Shown here one piece after another: positions 34,834 to 42,099 of a stretch of DNA of 64,000 bases (the stretch's first letter is position 1; each line of letters starts with the position of its first letter). The DNA lies in IMG/VR virus record IMGVR_UViG_3300012984_000014, positions 1-64,000 of that record; one strand, given 5' to 3'. A program made the position numbers and the translations under genes. The stretch comes from a virus. The notes beneath the pieces were generated by a model. The model had not been told where the DNA came from, searched no databases, and was given only the letters and a program-made list of their open reading frames with translations.

Positions 34834-35549
34834 AAATGGTCACCATCGTTGTCAAGAACCAGTCTACAGTCGTCACTGACGCTCAAGTCCGCGCCATCCT
34901 CCCGGCGCTGCAGGAGCAACTCGATCAACACCTCTGCCCTTCTTGGGACGTTGGGCCGTTCCACCTTCAATTCCGGGCGAAGGGCGATCTGATCAAGAAG
35001 GGCGAACGCCAGTTCATCTTCATGGATCACACCGGAGACGCGAGCGCGCTGGGCTATCATGACATCACCGTCAACGGCGATGCCATCAGCTACATCGGCG
35101 TCAAGGAGACGATGGACGACGGCGGCGAGTGGACCGTTACGGCTTCGCACGAGTTGTGCGAGATGTGCGTGAACGACCATTTGGACGACACGGAATATGA
35201 CGAACACGGCAACCGTATGTACATCAAGGAAGTCTGCGACGCCGTGGAGGCGGACAGCCTTGGATACAGGATTCACGGCGTTCTCGTTTCTGACTTCGTG
35301 CTTCCCGGCTGGTTCCAGCCCGAGGTCAAGCACACCGCCAAGCTGAGCTTCTGCGGCCACGTCTCGAAGCCGTACGAGCTGGCCGCGGGTGGCTACATCA
35401 GCTACATCGACCTGGCGCGCCCCGCGAAGGGCTGGCAGCAGATCTTCGCCAAGGAGAACGACCCCGTGAAACGCGCGGGTACGGCGCGCGGCAAGATGCG
35501 GGAGCGTGTCGCGCTGCATCACACGAAACGCAAGTCAGTATCTCACTGA
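34830..35549 (+). CDS. Putative zinc metallopeptidase-like protein
   Basis: A 239-residue protein starting at ATG 34830 (ATGA overlap). The segment TVTASHELCEMCVNDHLDD has the HExxE-M-x-x-D pattern of a phage zincin-like family (SHEVLEMLVDP). It contains His and Glu in zinc-site spacing, with further Asp/His ligands after it. Earlier strands GERQFIFMDHTGDASALGYH lead to the helix. It ends with YISYIDLARPAKGWQQIF and a basic tail. No signal peptide is seen. It may act in virion maturation or on host proteins, though no one has shown which for the family. Confidence 0.5.
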   Translation: MKMVTIVVKNQSTVVTDAQVRAILPALQEQLDQHLCPSWDVGPFHLQFRAKGDLIKKGERQFIFMDHTGDASALGYHDITVNGDAISYIGVKETMDDGGEWTVTASHELCEMCVNDHLDDTEYDEHGNRMYIKEVCDAVEADSLGYRIHGVLVSDFVLPGWFQPEVKHTAKLSFCGHVSKPYELAAGGYISYIDLARPAKGWQQIFAKENDPVKRAGTARGKMRERVALHHTKRKSVSH

Positions 35550-35572
35550 TTCAGCGCGTAAAGCCCTGGCGC

Positions 35573-35581
35573 TGGTAGAAT
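35573..35581 (+). promoter_or_regulatory. Candidate extended -10 promoter for a leaderless helicase mRNA
   Basis: TGGTAGAAT is an extended -10 element (TGn plus TAGAAT). Its end is seven bases before GTG 35589, so transcription would begin at or next to the start codon. No ribosome-binding sequence is present in 35550-35588, which fits a leaderless mRNA. It lies at the break between structural and DNA-metabolism modules. Confidence 0.35.
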
Positions 35582-35588
35582 AGCGCTC

Positions 35589-37109
35589 GTGCTGCAACTT
35601 ACGCTGACCAACCGCAAACTGTACGTGGCCGGGGCCGACTCGGCCACGATTCGCGCGTTGGAAGAAGCGACAAGTTACACGGTGGCTGGTCACTACTTCT
35701 CGCCTGCGTTCAAGAACAAGCGCTGGGACGGGAAGGAGCACCTGCTCACACTTTCGCGTCACGCCGGCTACTACGTTCCGGCCGGACTGTATTGCGACGT
35801 CATCGCTGTGTTGCTTGGGCGCGGCGTCAAGTACAAGCTCGTGGACGAGACAGAGGTGCGCCACATTCCAACTCCGCTGGAGTGGAATGAGGCCATAGTT
35901 CTCCGAGAATACCAAGAGCGCGCGGTCAAGACGATTTTGAACGCTCGCTTCCACCCCGGAGTCGGGCTCCTGAAGATGCCGATCCGCTCGGGGAAGACGA
36001 AGACAGCGGCGCGCCTAATTGCCACCGTAGGGCTCCCGACTCTGTTCCTGGTGCCGAGCCAGATGCTGCTGCGTCAGACGTTCGAGGCGCTCACCGAGGC
36101 ACTGCCGTCAACGCACATCGGCATGATTGGTGACGGCGAGAACGAAGTTGGCTTCATCACCATCGCCACACTCCAATCGCTCGACCGCCTCCGGAACGGT
36201 GTTGTGCCGCGCCGGAAGCCGCGGAGGGGCGAGACCAAGGAGGAGGCCAAAGAGGCGGAGGCGGAGCGCCGCGCGAAGTCGAAGGTGATGAAGCGCCGCT
36301 ACAAGGAGCTGTGCGAGGCGTTCGACCTCGTGATCTGTGACGAGGCCCACCACATCCGTGGCCAGGGCGACTGGTACAAGATCATGTACGAGATGGACGC
36401 GCGGTACAAGGTCGGCCTTTCGGCGACGGCCTACCCGGAGAATCAGGACGAGGCGGAGCGCGGGATCATCTGGATGAAAGCGACGTGCGGTCCAATACGC
36501 ATTGACATCCCAACGTCGGAGCTGGTGGAAGCCGGCTTCCTGATGCGCCAGAACGTCTACATGGTCCGGATCACGAAGCCGAACCTGATGGGCCAGAGGT
36601 GGAGCAATACGCTCCGAGAACGCGCGATCACTCAGAACACGAAGCGAAACAAGGTCATCGCGCGTCTGGCCAAGAAGTTCATCGGCGAGGGTTTGAAGGT
36701 ATTGATTGTGGCCAATCGGTTCGATCACATCGCGTGTCTGGAGGAGGCGCTGGATGCGGATGGCGTCGACTACCGGATCGTCACCGGTCGTGACAATGCC
36801 GATTCGCGCCAGGAGAAGGTCGAGGGCTTCGTCAAGGGCGAGTACGGTGCGCTCATCGGGACGGTCTTGGGCGAGGGGGTAGACATCCCATCGGTCGATG
36901 TCGTGATCAATGCCGAGGGCGGGAAGGACGACAAGGCAACCGTCCAGCGCCAGAGGAATCTCACCATCAGCGCTGGGAAGACCAGAGCGATTCTTGTGGA
37001 CTTCTTGGATGAAACGAACGAGTATTTCAAGAAGCATTCGCATGCTCGCCTCGAAGCCTACCGTGCTGAGTCGTCCTTCAAGGTACGGATCGCCGGCTCG
37101 GAGCGCTGA
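35589..37109 (+). CDS. uvsW: UvsW-like superfamily-2 DNA/RNA helicase
   Basis: A 506-residue protein starting at GTG 35589. Residues 1-90 resemble the N-terminal domain of T4 UvsW-type helicases. Helicase motifs follow: LREYQERAVKTIL (Q-type), MPIRSGKTKTAARL (Walker A), VICDEAHHIRG (DEAH box), VGLSATAYPE (motif III), and later LIVANRFDHI, VTGRDNADSRQEKVEGF, LGTVLGEGVDIPSVDVVIN (motif V) and TVQRQRNLTISAGKT (motif VI). It would branch-migrate recombination intermediates and unwind R-loops, working with the RecA/SSB/SbcCD genes near the right end. Confidence 0.8.
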   Translation: MLQLTLTNRKLYVAGADSATIRALEEATSYTVAGHYFSPAFKNKRWDGKEHLLTLSRHAGYYVPAGLYCDVIAVLLGRGVKYKLVDETEVRHIPTPLEWNEAIVLREYQERAVKTILNARFHPGVGLLKMPIRSGKTKTAARLIATVGLPTLFLVPSQMLLRQTFEALTEALPSTHIGMIGDGENEVGFITIATLQSLDRLRNGVVPRRKPRRGETKEEAKEAEAERRAKSKVMKRRYKELCEAFDLVICDEAHHIRGQGDWYKIMYEMDARYKVGLSATAYPENQDEAERGIIWMKATCGPIRIDIPTSELVEAGFLMRQNVYMVRITKPNLMGQRWSNTLRERAITQNTKRNKVIARLAKKFIGEGLKVLIVANRFDHIACLEEALDADGVDYRIVTGRDNADSRQEKVEGFVKGEYGALIGTVLGEGVDIPSVDVVINAEGGKDDKATVQRQRNLTISAGKTRAILVDFLDETNEYFKKHSHARLEAYRAESSFKVRIAGSER

Positions 37110-37159
37110 GCGGCCCACGGGCCTAATTTGAGGTGTGCGGGGGACGAGGTAGGGAAAGC

Positions 37160-37425
37160 GGGGCGGGAATCCCCTTTGGATGATTATCGGGTCGGCCGTT
37201 AGGCCTGAAGCGGAAAACCGCTTAGTATGTGGATGCAGAGACGAAAAGTCCCGAGGCGAAAATGCCCGACCGCGGCGAAAAGTCTCGCCGAGCGCGCGGA
37301 TAAGCGCTAGGTTTCGTCGTTTCGAAACCCGACCGCCTCGCAACCGACGAGGCCCAAGCAGCCCGCCGTCCCCAAAGGATCGCGGGCTGTCCTTTTTACA
37401 GAGGCATGGAAGCGGAAAACCGCCT
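37160..37425 (+). ncRNA. Non-coding region packed with hairpins
   Basis: The 336 bases from 37110 to 37445 contain no convincing gene. Hairpins in order: GGGG/CCCC 37160-37174; GGCC/GGCC 37194-37205; AAGCGG-AAAA-CCGCTT 37208-37223; GAC-GAAAA-GTC 37240-37250; GGC/GCC 37255-37266; CGGCGA/TCGCCG 37273-37290; AGCGC/GCGCT 37291-37308; GGTTTCG/CGAAACC 37310-37329; GCCTCG/CGAGGC 37335-37353; the terminator at 37359; and a second GCGG-AAAA-CCGC at 37412-37423. The identical 14-mer AAGCGGAAAACCGC occurs at 37208 and 37410. It fits a structured phage RNA or a mRNA leader. I recognise no known RNA class. Confidence 0.5.
37359..37397 (+). terminator. Intrinsic terminator
   Basis: CAGCCCGC (37359-37366) pairs with GCGGGCTG (37382-37389) over eight GC-rich base pairs and is followed by CCTTTTT, a T5 run. 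This is the strongest intrinsic terminator seen in the window. It would end transcripts from the helicase gene and the hairpin array, leaving the 37410 hairpin and the winged-helix gene to a new or read-through transcript. Confidence 0.7.
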
Positions 37426-37445
37426 GGGAAAGATGGAGAGACACG

Positions 37446-37796
37446 ATGAACCTCGGCATGGGCAAACGACGATTCACCAAAAGCAAGGCGCACCCCGACG
37501 AGTTCCCTGGTCATGGGAACGTGGACCTGAACACCGCCTTCGAGGAGCTGAGCGCCTCCGCCTTCGCACTCTGGCTGCGCATCTCCGGCGAGCGTGAGGC
37601 GTTGGTAGAAGGACGGCGCGCCCTCGCCAAGCTCACCGGCTACAGCCAGCGCCGGATCGGCGAGCTTTTGCAGGAGCTAGAGCGCAAGGGTTATGTCGGT
37701 TTCGTCCCGGAGACTGGTCCAAGGCCCGATGGGATCGTGATCCACCGCCGCTGTGTCATCAGCCACCGCGCGGGCGTCGTCCGTCTCAGCGCTTAG
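37446..37796 (+). CDS. Winged-helix DNA-binding protein
   Basis: A 116-residue protein with GGAGAG upstream of ATG 37446. Residues 30-90 form a winged helix: FALWLRISGEREALVEGRR, then ALAKLTGYSQRRIGELLQEL (helix-turn-helix), then RKGYVGFVP (wing). Both ends are basic. It may regulate the adjacent replication genes or take part in replication initiation. A GCGGAAAACCGC hairpin lies just upstream (37412-37423) and is a candidate operator or RNA control site. Confidence 0.6.
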   Translation: MNLGMGKRRFTKSKAHPDEFPGHGNVDLNTAFEELSASAFALWLRISGEREALVEGRRALAKLTGYSQRRIGELLQELERKGYVGFVPETGPRPDGIVIHRRCVISHRAGVVRLSA

Positions 37797-37902
37797 AGCA
37801 TGACCAACCCTACTTTCCTTTGCATCGAATACTGATCAAAATCAGCATTCCAACGCACTTACCCAACCCAATTACCTTCTAACGATAGGAAGTCCAACAA
37901 AT
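37797..37902 (+). promoter_or_regulatory. AT-rich spacer before the candidate initiator gene
   Basis: This 106-base spacer is visibly more AT-rich than its surroundings. It holds an inverted repeat CTGAT-CAAA-ATCAG (37832-37845) and CCAAC pentamers at 37804, 37850, 37863 and 37894, with another at 37930 inside the gene. TAGGAAG (37886-37892) is the ribosome site for ATG 37903. Initiator binding or DNA unwinding would suit this layout. Confidence 0.4.
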
Positions 37903-39030
37903 ATGGCATCATCATCCGCCGCTAAGCAACCAACTTTCTACATCAACCCCGACTTCCGACGGAAGTTCATAGATGAGGAAAACTACATAGGCGGATGGGA
38001 GGAGTGCCAGGACGACAAGCCCAATAATCGTTGGAAGAAGGGGGAAGGGGAGGGGAACCTTATAGGAGGGGAGGGGAAGGGGGATGGCTCTCCAAGTAGG
38101 GGATCTATGATTAGGGAATCGTCCGAGCGAAGCGAGGACCAGGATGCCGAGCCGTCAAGAATTCGACTCGCCAAACCGGACAATTCCACTCAGGATGCTG
38201 CGCATCCTGCGCCGACGCGGCGGGTTGATATGTCGGCTATGCGAGCCGGGCGAGAGCAGATCAAAAAGCGAACTGCCAAAACGAACGCTGAGCATCGCAA
38301 ATTCGCCAAGGATCGTGTAGCAAAGAAGCCGATTGATTGGAGTCGGTTGGATCAAGTCGGGCGCCCGGTGGTCAGCTTCGACCCATTCCACGAAGACAGA
38401 CCGCGCGCCTTGCGAATCCTGGGAAGGGACGCCAGAGACCGTACACGCCAAGAGATCGTTCGCAAGTACGGCGTGGAATTCAGCCGTATTTATGTCAGGT
38501 ATCGTCGCGACGCCGAACGCAGGAAGACAGGAATCACGGCCCCGGACTACATGGTGCGCCACGAACGCGAGCAGAAAGCTTGCGAAGAAGCCGCGATCCA
38601 GTGTGTTCTCCGGGGAGTTACGCCACGCCAAGTCCTCGAATACTGGGACGCCAACATCAAGAACTACACAAACAATAATTTGACCATTCCCCCTTTGAAC
38701 TTTTTGAAGAGCGCGTCCGCGATTGATCGTGTGGCCTGCAGCGCGCTCGGGACCGTTGGGCGCATCGAGCGGACCAAGGCGGCTCCGGAAACCGTCAAGA
38801 TTAAGCCTGAAAACAGGAACACATTCAGCGGCGTTGGCGGCTTGGACATTAGACTCCGGCCGACCCTCGAAGCCGCCGGATTTGCGACCCAAGCCTACAA
38901 TGATCGTTACCTTCTGTCCATACAACACAATGCCTTGGCTGTTGCCGCGGGGAAATCCATATTTATGGCTGAAGGCCGCGTGCGAAACATGGTCAAGCAC
39001 GCCGCGAAATCGCTTTATAGTGGTAATTAA
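37903..39030 (+). CDS. Candidate replication initiator
   Basis: A 375-residue protein with no family I can name with certainty. Residues 45-70 are Gly/Glu/Lys repeats encoded by the mirror-repeat DNA. A basic linker (EQIKKRTAKTNAEHRKFAK) and a probable helix-turn-helix (DRTRQEIVRKYGVEFSRIYV) follow. The C-terminal half has short helices and LRPTLEAAGF. It directly precedes a DnaC-like loader and DnaB helicase, the place of lambda O or comparable initiators. The initiator role is inferred from position and DNA-binding character. TAGGAAG precedes the ATG. Confidence 0.45.
   Translation: MASSSAAKQPTFYINPDFRRKFIDEENYIGGWEECQDDKPNNRWKKGEGEGNLIGGEGKGDGSPSRGSMIRESSERSEDQDAEPSRIRLAKPDNSTQDAAHPAPTRRVDMSAMRAGREQIKKRTAKTNAEHRKFAKDRVAKKPIDWSRLDQVGRPVVSFDPFHEDRPRALRILGRDARDRTRQEIVRKYGVEFSRIYVRYRRDAERRKTGITAPDYMVRHEREQKACEEAAIQCVLRGVTPRQVLEYWDANIKNYTNNNLTIPPLNFLKSASAIDRVACSALGTVGRIERTKAAPETVKIKPENRNTFSGVGGLDIRLRPTLEAAGFATQAYNDRYLLSIQHNALAVAAGKSIFMAEGRVRNMVKHAAKSLYSGN
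38039..38084 (+). repeat. Purine mirror repeat with G-tracts
   Basis: AGGGGGAAGGGGAGGGGA (38039-38056) is followed by ten bases and then its exact mirror AGGGGAGGGGAAGGGGGA (38067-38084). One strand is nearly all purine, with six runs of four or five G. Such DNA can form intramolecular triplex (H-DNA) or G-quadruplex. It lies inside the candidate initiator gene and encodes only Gly, Glu, Lys and Asp linker residues. Confidence 0.7.
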
Positions 39031-39051
39031 GCCAATCCACTTCAAGTTACC

Positions 39052-39726
39052 ATGAGAACATTGGACGAATTGGAGCGATTCCAGCTCCAGATCAGCACGG
39101 AGCCAAAGGCACAAGAGCTGTTGGACTACTACAGCTCGTGCTACGAGGCTTGCATACCCAAGCTTTTCTGGGACGTCCAACGAACGGACGTGAGCCACAA
39201 CAAGGGCGCGTTCGACAAAGTCGTGGCGAAGTATTGCGCGAAGCGCAAGAAGGCGATGCGTCACGGGTACGGGTTGTTGTTCACCGGCGACAACGGTGTT
39301 GGCAAAACGATGTTCATCAGCTACATACTGACGCAAATGATCAAGCGCGGATGCAGCGTCTACTACACAACGCTTCCGCAGTTGGACATCGACATCAAGC
39401 GTGGGTTCAACGACCGCGAGATGGACAAACGCCTCACGCAGTACCTCGGAAGCGACTTCATTGCCGTGGATGAGCTTGGCAAGGAGCACTACAAGTCCGA
39501 GAGTTACCTGAACACGCGCTTCGAGCTTCTGCTCAAGACGCGGCACGACGACGGCGACCCGACGTTGCTGGCTTCAAATGTGGATTACGCGGCGCTTTGT
39601 GGAATCTATGGCGCTTCAATCCAATCCATGTGGGACGGACGCTATGTGGCTGTCGCCATGGAATCTGGCGACTTTCGCAAGACTCTCCAAGCGCGAGCCA
39701 AAAAAGACTTGGGGATCAAGATCTGA
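39052..39726 (+). CDS. DnaC-like AAA+ helicase loader
   Basis: A 224-residue protein. Residues 70-200 carry AAA+ motifs: GLLFTGDNGVGKTMFISYIL (Walker A), DFIAVDELGKEHY (Walker B with E), a sensor-like LLASNVDY and a late SMWDGRYVAVAMES. The N-terminal 60 residues have the helical look of DnaC/DnaI partner-binding regions. It ends in TGATG, overlapping the DnaB start, which couples loader and helicase in a fixed ratio. It would load the phage helicase on the origin. Confidence 0.75.
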   Translation: MRTLDELERFQLQISTEPKAQELLDYYSSCYEACIPKLFWDVQRTDVSHNKGAFDKVVAKYCAKRKKAMRHGYGLLFTGDNGVGKTMFISYILTQMIKRGCSVYYTTLPQLDIDIKRGFNDREMDKRLTQYLGSDFIAVDELGKEHYKSESYLNTRFELLLKTRHDDGDPTLLASNVDYAALCGIYGASIQSMWDGRYVAVAMESGDFRKTLQARAKKDLGIKI

Positions 39727-41129
39727 TGTTCGACGTCGAATTTGAACACGACATCGTTTGCTGCTCGCTCAAGGATGACCAGTTCATCAAGCGCGCGATC
39801 CGAATCTGCGACGTCCACCACTTCGGTTCCAAGGAGCTCTCTTGGATTTGGAAGGTGATCAGCGAAACCTGGAACGCCTTCAATGAGCGCCCGACGCCTC
39901 GGCTCATCACTGCCCGCGCCAAGGATGACTTTCCGGACGATGAGAAACGCAAGCCGTATCTCCAGCTGGCCCTCAAGCTGTTCAAGTCCAAGCCGACCGC
40001 TCCGAAGTCCGCCCTGGAAGAGTTGGGCAAGTTCGTTCGCCAAGTCAATCTTCAGCTCGCGCTCGAAGAGTCCGCCAAGCACCTGGAAAAGGGCAAGTTG
40101 GACGAGGCCGAGGCCGCACTGTACAAGTCCTCACGCATCGTCGTGGAGCGCAACTACACCCACATCGATTGGTGGAAGGACTTCGAGACGCGCCAGGCGG
40201 CCCGCAAGCACGAGCGCGAGCACCCCGAGGAGCACACGGTCATCCCCACCGGCTTGAAGACGCTCGACCGCGCGTTGGGTGGCGGATCTCGCAAGGGCGA
40301 GGTCGGGCTGATCATGGGAACGACTGGACGCGGCAAGTCGGTCCTGCTCTCCGGGATGTGCCACGCATCGATCGCGCGCGGGTTCAACGCCGTGTACTTC
40401 GCGTTGGAAATGCCCGCCAATCAGGTCGCCACGCGCGCGGACGCTCGTTGGTCCGGCATGAAGTACGACCAGTTCAAGAGCTTCGACTTCAAGCCAACCG
40501 AATTGCGAGAGCTCGAAGCGCGGCGGAAGCGCGGCGAGAAGCGACTGGCTGGAAAGTATCACATCCTGTCGATGCCAGTGAAGTCGGCTGACATCCGAAC
40601 GGTCAAGGCCGCACTCTCGGACCTTCGAGAGGAATTCGGGTTTGTGCCGTCGCTGGTAGCGGTGGACTCCGGCGACCACATGAAGAGCGTTGACCGGACG
40701 CTCGATCAGTACCGCCTCCAGCAGGCGGAGGTGTACTGGAGCCTCAAGCAGCTCGCAGAAGAAGAAGGCTATGTGCTTTGGTCGACGGTCCACGCCGGTC
40801 GTGAATGGGCAACGCAGATCGCGACCTCGGAGGCCACATCTGAGAGCTACGACAAGGCCCGCATTGCCGACCTGATCCTGTCCATCAACGACCCCAACGC
40901 CAAGCCGGGACGCCGTAAAAAGGCGATCGTTGCTGCGGACGACGACGACGAGGACGAGCCCGAGGAGGTCAAGACGGCTGACGCGGCCGAATCAGCGGCG
41001 CGGAAGCTTGAGCTGTATCTGGCCAAGTACCGTGATGGCGTGTCCAAGCTCAAAATCGAGTTGGACGCAGACTTCTCCAGGATGTTGTTGAAAGAGGTCT
41101 CCGAGACCACCGATGAGGCCGCAGAATGA
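39726..41129 (+). CDS. dnaB: Replicative DNA helicase, DnaB type
   Basis: A 467-residue protein from ATG 39726. The N-terminal 140 residues form a reduced DnaB-N-like helical domain. The RecA-like motor has TGLKTLDRALGGGSRKGEVG, LIMGTTGRGKSVLLSGM (Walker A), VYFALEMPANQVATRADAR, and SLVAVDSGDH (Walker B), then WSTVHAGREW. An acidic DDDDEDEPEE insert comes near residue 400, and VSKLKIELDADFSRM is the usual C-terminal strand end. It drives fork movement with the primase and DnaE encoded downstream. Confidence 0.85.
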   Translation: MFDVEFEHDIVCCSLKDDQFIKRAIRICDVHHFGSKELSWIWKVISETWNAFNERPTPRLITARAKDDFPDDEKRKPYLQLALKLFKSKPTAPKSALEELGKFVRQVNLQLALEESAKHLEKGKLDEAEAALYKSSRIVVERNYTHIDWWKDFETRQAARKHEREHPEEHTVIPTGLKTLDRALGGGSRKGEVGLIMGTTGRGKSVLLSGMCHASIARGFNAVYFALEMPANQVATRADARWSGMKYDQFKSFDFKPTELRELEARRKRGEKRLAGKYHILSMPVKSADIRTVKAALSDLREEFGFVPSLVAVDSGDHMKSVDRTLDQYRLQQAEVYWSLKQLAEEEGYVLWSTVHAGREWATQIATSEATSESYDKARIADLILSINDPNAKPGRRKKAIVAADDDDEDEPEEVKTADAAESAARKLELYLAKYRDGVSKLKIELDADFSRMLLKEVSETTDEAAE

Positions 41130-41356
41130 AGCATGAATGGGTGCAAGATTCAAGGGTTCCGGAGCCGACTACAAAGCATGAAGGCTGGAAGCCTGCAGAG
41201 AAGTGCGCAAAATGTGGCGTTTCTCGCTCGTACGTGGCTTGTTTCTTTCCGAATAATCCAGACGAAGGATGCGAAGGCAATTCGTTTGGTTGCAACCCGT
41301 TCGTAATAATGTTGATTTTGTTGTCGATAGGCGCATTGATAAAGGTGTTCAAGTGA
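41126..41356 (+). CDS. Small Cys-containing membrane protein
   Basis: A 76-residue protein starting at ATG 41126 (ATGA overlap with the helicase). Residues 28-33 carry CAKCGV. The C-terminal 20 residues (NPFVIMLILLSIGALIKVFK) are one membrane segment with a Lys-rich end. It sits between helicase and methyltransferase and might attach replication proteins to the membrane. That idea rests only on position. Its stop overlaps the next start (GTGA). Confidence 0.45.
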   Translation: MKHEWVQDSRVPEPTTKHEGWKPAEKCAKCGVSRSYVACFFPNNPDEGCEGNSFGCNPFVIMLILLSIGALIKVFK

Positions 41357-42099
41357 GCACTGTGGCGTCCATCATCGAAGATCTGAAGCTGCACGACCGC
41401 CTCCGAATCGCCTTGGAGCGTCGGGAGCACGAGAACGTGATCGTCATGCAGGCGGACGCGCTGACAGCGCTCCGCGCGCTCCCGAGCGAGTCCATTGATC
41501 TGTTCAACTTTGACCTCCCGTACGAATCGCTGGAGAAGCATCGCGCGGTCGGCTCGACGACGCGCTTGAGCCACTCCACCAAGTCCAGCAACGATTGGTT
41601 CGGCGTGTTCCCCAACGCGCTGTTCCCCGAGATGCTGAAGGAGATGTTCCGCGCGCTCAAGCCGAATCGCCACCTATACGCCTGGTGCGATGACGAAACC
41701 AGCGACATTCTGAAGGCGGACCTAACGGCCGCGGGATTCAAGGTGTGGAAGCGACTCGTCTGGGACAAGCAGATGATCGGCATGGGGTACCACTACCGCG
41801 CGCGCTACGAGTTCATTTTGTTCGCAGAGAAGGGCAAGCGCCGCGTCGCTGACCTCGGCGTGCCTGATGTTCTGAGCTTCAAACGGATCAAGAACAAGGA
41901 TGCCTATCCAGCGGAGAAACCCGTGGAGATCAACGAGATCTTGACGCGCCAAAGCTCACTCTCCGGAGAGGTCGTGTGCGATCCATTCTGCGGAAGCGGC
42001 TCGGCCGGGAAGGCGGCGCAGAATCTCGGCCGTCGTTTCGTCGGCTTCGACGTCTCGCCCGAGGCTGTCCGCCGAACACGAGAGCGGCTTGGCCTCTGA
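41353..42099 (+). CDS. DNA methyltransferase, N6-adenine/N4-cytosine class
   Basis: A 248-residue protein from GTG 41353. It has the permuted order of D12/DAM-beta enzymes: VIVMQADALTALRALPSESI, then LFNFDLPYESLEKHR (catalytic motif IV as DLPY), later WCDDETSDI, VLSFKRIKNKDAYPAEKP and EVVCDPFCGSGSAGKAAQNL (AdoMet-binding motif I), ending VGFDVSPEAVRRTRERL. No restriction gene is nearby, so it is probably an orphan enzyme protecting phage DNA or marking it for the replication machinery. Target cannot be read from the sequence. Confidence 0.8.
   Translation: MSTVASIIEDLKLHDRLRIALERREHENVIVMQADALTALRALPSESIDLFNFDLPYESLEKHRAVGSTTRLSHSTKSSNDWFGVFPNALFPEMLKEMFRALKPNRHLYAWCDDETSDILKADLTAAGFKVWKRLVWDKQMIGMGYHYRARYEFILFAEKGKRRVADLGVPDVLSFKRIKNKDAYPAEKPVEINEILTRQSSLSGEVVCDPFCGSGSAGKAAQNLGRRFVGFDVSPEAVRRTRERLGL

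Noticed and set aside
37180-37449. An 89-codon plus-strand frame in the hairpin region
   Set aside because: Arg/Pro-rich with no ribosome site, and it would run through the intrinsic terminator. The hairpins explain the sequence better.
36108-37514. Minus-strand open frame across the helicase, hairpin region and winged-helix gene
   Set aside because: It spans a terminator and structured non-coding DNA, has no recognisable motif, and mirrors the helicase codon bias.
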